Shown here piece after piece: positions 7,205 through 12,267 of a stretch of 12,267 nt of DNA. The first letter of the stretch is position 1, and every line of letters starts with the position of its first letter. The DNA is from Pelosinus fermentans (GTDB lineage: Bacteria > Bacillota > Negativicutes > DSM-13327): positions 1 through 12,267 of the forward strand of contig DJJR01000043.1 in the NCBI GenBank assembly GCA_002434245.1, written 5' to 3'. The translations under genes were made by a program, and so were the position numbers. Below the pieces are notes generated by a model. It had not been told where the DNA came from. It saw only the letters and a program-made list of their open reading frames with translations, and did no database searches.

Positions 7205-7867
7205 ATGGAATTTGCGATGGATATTTCTTCTAAGACGCGGTCAGTCAGGGATGTTGTATATGAAAAGCTAAAAGAAGCAATTATAGTAGGGGAATACAAG
7301 CCAGGATTTCATTTGAATGAAAGGCAGCTTGCAGAGCAATTTATGATAAGTACAACACCTTTGAAAGAAGCAATGCGGCGTTTAGAGCAAGAAGGGCTCA
7401 TTATAACTCGTCCTAGAGTCGGTTCCTTTGTCTCGGACGATGTCATGGTTTCTATTGAAGAAATAAATTTAATACGTTCTGCAGTAGAGGGAATTGCCGC
7501 TCGATTGGCGGCTACAAAAATAAATGATGATGAGATAAGCCAGTTAGAGGAAACCTTAAAGGAAATGGAGCGTTATACCAAAGAGAGAAATCCGGAAAAG
7601 ACTCTAGAAATGAATGCTTATTTTCATAAGCTTATTGCGATTCTTGCAAAAAACAACTATGTATATAAGCAAATAGAAGCAATTCGTTCCTTTGATTTAG
7701 GCCCTAAAAATAAGATATTATCAAATCCAGAAGAGTTAGATCGAGCCCTTAGAGAGCATCAGCTCATTTTTAAAATGATTTCCATGAGAGATCCTGATGG
7801 TGCGGAAAATGCAGTACGATCACATATTCACCGCAGCACCACATTTATATTAAATACAAAAAAATAG
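7205..7867 (+). CDS. GntR-family transcriptional regulator, FCD subfamily
   Basis: A 220-residue DNA-binding protein. The winged helix-turn-helix covers about residues 10-78, with the typical LNERQLAEQF, STTPLKEAMRRLEQEGLI and RPRVGSFV elements. The C-terminal all-helical FCD effector domain (about 85-215) shows N137, H141, H185 and H207 at the positions of the usual Asp/Asn-His3 metal site, with FH in the classic place. Such proteins sense organic acids and sugar acids. The first in-frame ATG is 7205, 13 nt after AGGAAGG (7185-7191), a rather long gap; an ATG at 7217 is possible, and translation may be weak. The gene has its own promoter with an operator on top of it, and two neighbouring promoters carry the same operator. 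It is therefore likely a local repressor relieved by the imported acid or a breakdown intermediate. The operator assignment is inference. Confidence 0.93.
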   Translation: MEFAMDISSKTRSVRDVVYEKLKEAIIVGEYKPGFHLNERQLAEQFMISTTPLKEAMRRLEQEGLIITRPRVGSFVSDDVMVSIEEINLIRSAVEGIAARLAATKINDDEISQLEETLKEMERYTKERNPEKTLEMNAYFHKLIAILAKNNYVYKQIEAIRSFDLGPKNKILSNPEELDRALREHQLIFKMISMRDPDGAENAVRSHIHRSTTFILNTKK

Positions 7868-7897
7868 CATGTATAAATTCTTATCATAATATTCTCG

Positions 7898-7953
7898 TAA
7901 ACCTTGTATGTTAAGTCAGTTGTACTTACATTGCAAGGTTTATTATTGTTTTA
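7898..7953 (+). terminator. Intrinsic terminator after gntR
   Basis: TAAACCTTG (7898-7906) pairs exactly with CAAGGTTTA (7934-7942). After a small internal loop AAGT (7913-7916) pairs with ACTT (7924-7927) in the same register, and TTATTGTTTT follows. It lies 31 bp after the gntR stop and separates it from the next promoter. The 320-bp gap 7868-8187 otherwise holds the promoter, operator and structured leader listed separately. Confidence 0.8.
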
Positions 7954-8014
7954 GAGCAGGTGCTATAACCTCTATTATTAAAATTACCTGATACAGCAAA
8001 TATTGCGAATAATA

Positions 8015-8042
8015 TTGACATGTTGAAATATTATGATAAAAT
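8015..8042 (+). promoter_or_regulatory. Sigma-A promoter of the second aldolase operon
   Basis: TTGACA (8015-8020), a 16-bp spacer ending in TGA, and TAAAAT (8037-8042). It is identical in boxes and spacing to the promoter at 5340, and the flanking bases (7998-8047) match 5323-5372 at 47 of 50 positions. It should drive the four or more genes from 8188 onward. Confidence 0.87.
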
Positions 8043-8055
8043 AAAAAATGTGAAA

Positions 8056-8074
8056 CTGATATATCAGATATCAG
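8056..8074. promoter_or_regulatory. Operator TGATAT-N5-ATATCA before the second aldolase (copy 3)
   Basis: The core TGATATATCAGATATCA (8057-8073) is identical to that at 5389-5405 and has one more arm pair (C8056/G8074). It starts 14 bp after the -10 box, inside the early transcribed region, which suits repression by the GntR protein made just upstream. Confidence 0.8.
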
Positions 8075-8081
8075 AAGTGAA

Positions 8082-8133
8082 GGCATCTAATTTTACTAAT
8101 AATCAATCCGATACAGATTGTTAAAAAGATGCC
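8082..8133 (+). other. Structured 5' leader of the second aldolase mRNA
   Basis: GGCATCT (8082-8088) pairs with AGATGCC (8127-8133), and inside it CAATC (8104-8108) pairs with GATTG (8116-8120) around a 7-nt loop. The result is a two-tier stem 54 nt before the start codon. No T-run follows, so attenuation is unlikely; mRNA stability or a minor control role is possible. It resembles no riboswitch known to me. Confidence 0.35.
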
Positions 8134-8187
8134 AGTACATTGGGAAGTATCTCAGTTTTGTATACAAAAGTTAAAGGAGCAATTATG

Positions 8188-8955
8188 ATGAAAAACAACT
8201 TAAAAGCGCGTTTGAAAAGTGGGAAAAGTGTTCTGGGGACTATGATTACAGTTTTTGATAGCCCAGAAATTGCTAAGATCTTAAAAGTATGTGGATTTGA
8301 TTATTTTGTTATTGACTGTGAGCATGGCCCCTATGATTATAGTGCAGCAGCAAATATATTAGCAATTGCTAGGGAAGCGGGAATTCCCGGAATTGTTCGT
8401 ATACCAGAGATCAAACGTGAAGTAGTACTGAAATATATGGAAATGGGAGCAGCTGGTCTTTTGCTGCCCAATACAGAAACGGCTGAACAAGCACAATTAT
8501 TGGTGCAGCATGCTAAATACGCTCCATTGGGAAATCGAGGAGTATCACTGCTGAGGGCACATACTGGATTCGAAAAGATAGAAAATGCGGTCAAATACAT
8601 GGAGAATGTGAATGAAGAGACGGTACTTATGGTACAAATTGAATCATTGAAGGGCGTTGAGAATGTTGGAAAAATGCTGGATGTTGAAGGTATTGATGCA
8701 GCATTTATGGGACCTAATGATTTATCTCAAAGCATGGGGATACTTGGTCAGTTTGACAATCCAGATTTCATTGCAGCCATTGATCAGGTGATTTTAGCTG
8801 CAAAAGAAAGAGGAAAATACTCGGGAACCCATTTAACATCTTCTGATGCCCTAAAACCATGGATGGCAAAAGGCATGACGATCAACTTATGGGCAAATGA
8901 TGTAGTTCTCATGATGGCTGGAGCAAAAAGCGGTCTGGAAAAACTGAAAAAGTAA
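8188..8955 (+). CDS. HpcH/HpaI-family class II aldolase (second copy)
   Basis: A 255-residue paralogue of the aldolase at 3529. AAAGGAG (8173-8179) precedes two consecutive ATGs (8185, 8188); 8188 is chosen because spacing and the MKN(D/N)LKARLK start then match the first copy. Catalytic H46, R71, E152 and D178 are all kept. Differences cluster after the catalytic His (GPYDY against GCFDY), at 20-25 (ITVFDS against VNLVEN) and at 214-221, near the mouth of the barrel. This suggests a related but not identical acceptor aldehyde. The expected reaction is reversible retro-aldol cleavage of a 2-keto-3-deoxy sugar acid, giving pyruvate and an aldehyde. It opens the block 4 operon behind the regulated promoter, and the next gene begins 10 bp after its stop. 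Confidence 0.92.
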   Translation: MKNNLKARLKSGKSVLGTMITVFDSPEIAKILKVCGFDYFVIDCEHGPYDYSAAANILAIAREAGIPGIVRIPEIKREVVLKYMEMGAAGLLLPNTETAEQAQLLVQHAKYAPLGNRGVSLLRAHTGFEKIENAVKYMENVNEETVLMVQIESLKGVENVGKMLDVEGIDAAFMGPNDLSQSMGILGQFDNPDFIAAIDQVILAAKERGKYSGTHLTSSDALKPWMAKGMTINLWANDVVLMMAGAKSGLEKLKK

Positions 8956-8965
8956 GAGGATGAAT

Positions 8966-9841
8966 ATGATAAATAAGTGTATTACAGAAAAAGCTATTAT
9001 TTTAGATAAATATCCTAATTTAAAGATCGGATTTACGACTGCAAATTTTGCAAAGGCTCTCCCTCCAACCAGAGCGAATGTGAAAAAAATAATTAATTTT
9101 GCCAGTGAGCAAGGATTTGCTTTTATTGAAATAAGAGATCCAAATGCTGCATTGACCTTGGAGGAATGCAAGGAATTGGCTGATTGGGCCCGCCAAAAAT
9201 GCATTGAGGTAATTTATGCTGTTAATGTCGGAGGAATGGATTCGAAATATCTTGAGACTTTCGCTCGCGCTGTTGCAAACACCCTTGTCTTTGAAGGACC
9301 TAAGATGATTAGAACGGGAGCAAATGGTCCTGAGATGGCAAATGACGCGAAAAAACAATATTGGACGGCTGAAGATTTTTCAAAACTCAAAAAGAATATA
9401 AATAAAGCGGCAAACATGGCAAAAATGTTTGGTATAAGCCTTTCAGTGGAAAATGCCCGGGAAGGCTTGCAGGGGGATGGGATACAAACCTTTGGTACGG
9501 GAGACTTATTTGGAAGAAATGGTGTAAATGAAAATGTCGGCTGGCAATTGGATACTGCAAATTTCTTTTCTGTATCAAGGATTGTGAGTGAACCAAATAC
9601 AGTGAAAGCATTTTTTGAAAAACATAGTGAAAGAATTGATTATACCCATTTAAAAAGCGCTAAGGGCGGACAATCCCACCCTATACTTGGTGAAAATGAG
9701 CTGCCTTTAGATTTTTACCTAGAGGTTCTGTCTAAAAAAAATAAAGTATACGTAGCGATAGAACTGTCTCCGGCGGAAGAGCTAGATACTATCTATGAGA
9801 ATCATAATAGTAGCATTGCTTATCTAAGAGAGAAGTATTAA
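8966..9841 (+). CDS. Xylose isomerase-like TIM-barrel protein (sugar epimerase/isomerase or related enzyme)
   Basis: A 291-residue protein of the AP endonuclease 2/xylose isomerase-like superfamily. ATG 8966 is preferred over 8960 because AAGAGG (8954-8959) would overlap or touch the earlier start. The acidic and His residues expected for the metal centre appear in order on successive strands: E162 in LSVENAREG, D196 in QLDTANFF, H228 in YTHLKS and E266 in AIELSP; E55 in FIEIRDP is a likely further active-site residue. This pattern resembles D-tagatose 3-epimerase and hydroxypyruvate isomerase relatives, which shift carbonyl or hydroxyl groups of sugars and short keto acids. In context it may convert a sugar acid, keto acid or tartronate semialdehyde/hydroxypyruvate before or after the aldolase. 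I cannot name the substrate. It is tightly packed behind the aldolase (10 bp), so it belongs to the same transcript. Confidence 0.82.
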   Translation: MINKCITEKAIILDKYPNLKIGFTTANFAKALPPTRANVKKIINFASEQGFAFIEIRDPNAALTLEECKELADWARQKCIEVIYAVNVGGMDSKYLETFARAVANTLVFEGPKMIRTGANGPEMANDAKKQYWTAEDFSKLKKNINKAANMAKMFGISLSVENAREGLQGDGIQTFGTGDLFGRNGVNENVGWQLDTANFFSVSRIVSEPNTVKAFFEKHSERIDYTHLKSAKGGQSHPILGENELPLDFYLEVLSKKNKVYVAIELSPAEELDTIYENHNSSIAYLREKY

Positions 9842-9942
9842 AAAATCAAGTTGAATTTCTTGTTTAATAGCTTACGATGTTGGAAGATGCTACTGATTAA
9901 TAAAATGTGGCTGATGTTATTAATAGTTTAGGAGGAGCAAGC

Positions 9943-11319
9943 ATGTCACAATCTGCAGAATTGAATGAACCAACTTATGCATCCAAGAAAAAGAGGACCA
10001 ATTATCGCTGGGTGGTAATGGCACTTATTTTTGTAATATGGGCTATCGCCTGTGCCGATCGTGCTAATTTGGGTATCGCTTTGCCTTACATGAAGAAAGA
10101 GTATGGGATTACGAATACAGAAGCTGGCGCTATTATCAGTTTATTTTCCTTTGCTTACGGTGTGGTACAGATTCCGATCGGGCTTGTTTATAAAAGATTG
10201 AGCAACAAGGTGACAGGAAGATTATTTCCAATATTCATGATACTGACCTCTGTTTTTACCGGTTTAATGGGAACGACTTCGTCTGTGCTGCTGTTAAAGA
10301 CTTTTCGTGTTGGCTTAGGTCTTTCAGAAGGACCGCTGGGGATTGGCTGCACCAATATAATTAATCGCTGGTTTCCTGCTAAAGAAAAAGGGACGGCTAC
10401 AGGGCTTTGGATTGCAGCTTCGAAGCTGGGGCCTTTAATTGTACCGCCGCTATGTGTTGTTATTATTGAATTGTGGGGCTGGCGAGAAATTTTTTACATT
10501 TTTGCTGTTCCAGGAATATTATTTTCGATCTTATGGATGATTTTGGTGACTAATTCGCCAGAGGATAATAAATTTTGTTCCGGCGCTGAATGTCATTATA
10601 TTCGAAGTGAAGAAGGGCCAATCATTAAAGAAGAAAGTGCAGCGAAAGATCGCAAACAATATGATTTTGGCTGGTTAGATACGTTAAATCGAACAAAAAA
10701 GGTTGTACGATTAGAGACTCTTCGTCAGGTATTTCTTTCGTGGAATGTGATTGGAACGGCTGTTGGTTATGGCTGTATTATTGGCGTAAGTAACATCTTC
10801 ATGTCTTGGATACCTACGTATCTTATGACGGTAAAGGGGTTTACATCGGTCAAAATGGGATTCTTAGCATCAGCGCCATTTTTAGGTTCTGTCCTGGGTA
10901 ATTTACTGGGAGGATTTATTTCAGATCGGGTGCTGGGGAAACGACGCAAGCCGATGATGATGCTTGGGGCCTTTGGGACAATCGTGATGATGATTGCTTT
11001 AATTTATGCACCTAATAATGCTTTATACTTAGGTTTAACACTGCTGTTGGCTGGTCTGATGGTTGGTATCGGCTTTGCTGGGTATTCTGTTTATCCTATG
11101 GGGTTGGCTAGTAAATCAACCTATCCTGTTGCTTTCGGTATAGTAAATACTGTGGGACAAATTGGAGGGGCATGCGCGCCATTAATTGTTGGAATGTTGT
11201 TAGATGCCTATAGTTGGAATAGTGTGTTTCTCTACATGGCGGGAAGCGGCATATTATGTCTTGTGGCTCTTGCCACCATAGATGAACCTATTATTGAGCC
11301 ATCCAGTGCTCAGCAATAA
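9943..11319 (+). CDS. MFS organic-anion (sugar acid) symporter, ACS family (copy 3)
   Basis: A 458-residue carrier. The ATG at 9943 follows GGAGGAGC (9931-9938), the same site and context as the carrier at 5603; a GTG at 9907 in the same frame has no ribosome site. It is roughly 85% identical to that paralogue over its whole length. Asp-Arg in ACADRANLG and the Arg-X6-Glu motif FRVGLGLSEG are retained. Changes concentrate in the first 17 residues, the central hydrophilic loop and the tail, with scattered conservative changes in the helices, so substrate preference may be the same or close. A 101-bp gap with no clear promoter separates it from the TIM-barrel gene, so it probably rides on the block 4 transcript. 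Two near-identical carriers under the same operator may reflect dosage or split substrate use. Confidence 0.92.
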   Translation: MSQSAELNEPTYASKKKRTNYRWVVMALIFVIWAIACADRANLGIALPYMKKEYGITNTEAGAIISLFSFAYGVVQIPIGLVYKRLSNKVTGRLFPIFMILTSVFTGLMGTTSSVLLLKTFRVGLGLSEGPLGIGCTNIINRWFPAKEKGTATGLWIAASKLGPLIVPPLCVVIIELWGWREIFYIFAVPGILFSILWMILVTNSPEDNKFCSGAECHYIRSEEGPIIKEESAAKDRKQYDFGWLDTLNRTKKVVRLETLRQVFLSWNVIGTAVGYGCIIGVSNIFMSWIPTYLMTVKGFTSVKMGFLASAPFLGSVLGNLLGGFISDRVLGKRRKPMMMLGAFGTIVMMIALIYAPNNALYLGLTLLLAGLMVGIGFAGYSVYPMGLASKSTYPVAFGIVNTVGQIGGACAPLIVGMLLDAYSWNSVFLYMAGSGILCLVALATIDEPIIEPSSAQQ

Positions 11320-11338
11320 AAAAAGGAGGTACAAGTAT

Positions 11339-12232
11339 ATGGATATTAGTTTTATAAAAGGGGTTATACCGCCAGTGGTAACTCCAGTGAATGAGAACGA
11401 TCAGGTAGATGAAGTGGTTTATCGACGAATTATCGAACACGTCATATTAGGAGGCGTACATGGAATTTTTGCACTAGGCAGTAATGGTGAATTCTATGGT
11501 CTTGACTATAATGAACAAAAACGCGTCATTGAAATTGCAGTGGATCAGGTAAAAGGACGCGTTCCAGTTTATGCAGGAATTGGGGCGATTACAACCAAAG
11601 AATCGGTTAGGCTTGCTAAAATGGCAGAAGAATCAGGAACGCAGGCAATTACGGTTTTACCTCCCATGTTTATTAGTCCAAATGAAGAGGAACTGTATCA
11701 GCATTTCGTGACGATTGCAGAGTCAACATCCCTGCCAATACTCATTTATAATAATCCTGACCGTTTAAAGGTAAATATCTCAGCGAACCTTGTTGAGCGA
11801 TTAGCAGATATTCCTAATATCGTTGGAGCCAAAGACAGTAGTGGTGACTTAACCTTGACTTCCGAATATATCCGCAGAACACGAGATAAAGGTTTTAAAG
11901 TAATGGCTGGCAGAGACACTATGATACTTGGCACTTTAGTTTATGGTGGTGTAGGATGTGTAGCTGCTACTGCCAATATTGCTCCAAAGTTAGTGGTGCA
12001 AATCTACGATACATTTATGGCTGGTGATATACAAGGATCACTGGAAGCTCAATATAAGCTTGCTCCACTGCGAGTAGCTATGGGACTTGGCAGCTGGCCA
12101 GTAGTAACCAAAGATGCCATGAACCTTATAGGTTTTCAGGCTGGTGATCCAATTAAACCCAATACCAGCTGCTCTGAGGCCAATATGGCTAAGCTGAAAG
12201 ATATCCTGGCAAATATGGGATTACTCAAATGA
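11339..12232 (+). CDS. DHDPS/N-acetylneuraminate lyase-family class I aldolase or dehydratase
   Basis: A 297-residue (beta/alpha)8 Schiff-base enzyme. AAGGAGGT (11323-11330) sets the start at 11339. Family residues are visible: catalytic K165 in GAKDSSGD, Y137 in YNNP, R142 at the position of DHDPS Arg138, and the GxxGE loop as GSNGEF (47-52). True dihydrodipicolinate synthases have GTTGE; the second Thr, which supports their catalytic triad, is Asn here. A biosynthetic lysine role is therefore unlikely. GSNGEF is found in 4-hydroxy-2-oxoglutarate aldolases and in 2-keto-3-deoxy sugar acid aldolases. In this operon it probably cleaves or dehydrates a 2-keto-3-deoxy acid, in parallel with the HpcH/HpaI enzyme, which works by metal chemistry instead. 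It lies 19 bp after the carrier gene. Exact substrate unknown. Confidence 0.9.
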   Translation: MDISFIKGVIPPVVTPVNENDQVDEVVYRRIIEHVILGGVHGIFALGSNGEFYGLDYNEQKRVIEIAVDQVKGRVPVYAGIGAITTKESVRLAKMAEESGTQAITVLPPMFISPNEEELYQHFVTIAESTSLPILIYNNPDRLKVNISANLVERLADIPNIVGAKDSSGDLTLTSEYIRRTRDKGFKVMAGRDTMILGTLVYGGVGCVAATANIAPKLVVQIYDTFMAGDIQGSLEAQYKLAPLRVAMGLGSWPVVTKDAMNLIGFQAGDPIKPNTSCSEANMAKLKDILANMGLLK

Positions 12233-12251
12233 AAATGGGAGGTATATACAA

Positions 12252-12267
12252 ATGATTGAATCTATGA
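12252..12267 (+). CDS. Start of a further gene, cut by the window end
   Basis: GGGAGGT (12237-12243) and an ATG at 12252 open a frame, of which five codons (MIESM) and one base are seen. The 19-bp gap after the DHDPS-family gene and the good ribosome site show that the block 4 operon continues. Nothing can be said of the product. Confidence 0.6.

Noticed and set aside
8077..8124. GTG-started 15-codon frame in the leader of the second aldolase
   Set aside because: No ribosome site before it and no unusual codon run; the region is better explained as a hairpin stem.
9842..9942. Independent promoter for the third MFS gene
   Set aside because: No -35/-10 pair with acceptable spacing and no operator copy; read-through from the 8015 promoter is simpler.
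11339..12232. Lysine-biosynthesis DapA
   Set aside because: GSNGE replaces GTTGE, and the context is catabolic with carriers and aldolases.

Overview
The window is an accessory catabolic region of an AT-rich, low-GC Gram-positive-type bacterium. Evidence is the strong AGGAGG-like ribosome sites before almost every gene, extended -10 promoters and hairpin terminators. An anaerobic Firmicute, perhaps of the Pelosinus/Sporomusa type, would fit, but the genus is a guess that a database search must settle. All complete genes are on the + strand, and no RNA gene, insertion sequence or CRISPR array was seen.

Block 1 (27-5277) runs: enolase-like protein, RraA-family protein, organic-anion MFS carrier, HpcH/HpaI aldolase, tartronate semialdehyde reductase (garR), strong terminator. 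Its promoter is probably upstream of the window. Block 2 (5323-7041) is a promoter with an operator, a possible 22-codon leader peptide, a second MFS carrier and a long palindrome. Block 3 (7123-7953) is a GntR/FCD regulator with its own promoter and operator, then a terminator. Block 4 (7998 to beyond the window end) is a near copy of the block 2 promoter and operator. It is followed by a second HpcH/HpaI aldolase, a metal-dependent TIM-barrel protein, a third MFS carrier, a DHDPS/KDG-type lyase, and the first five codons of another gene.

The genes read as uptake and breakdown of one or more sugar acids, probably aldarate-like. Carriers import the acid; a dehydratase would make a 2-keto-3-deoxy acid; class II aldolases would split it to pyruvate plus tartronate semialdehyde; GarR reduces the latter to glycerate. 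No usual aldarate dehydratase (GudD, GarD, UxaA type) is visible. In first position instead is an enolase-subgroup protein that keeps the metal ligands and both catalytic lysines, but has Ala at the active-site His (yeast H373) and Asp at yeast E168. This suggests that an enolase was recruited as a dehydratase for a different acid, which is the most interesting signal here.

The second clear signal is a 17-bp operator, TGATAT-N5-ATATCA, placed just downstream of the -10 box at three promoters (MFS2, gntR, second aldolase). It defines a local autoregulated GntR regulon. Aldolase, carrier and promoter are each duplicated, which suggests an internally expanded locus with diverging substrate ranges.
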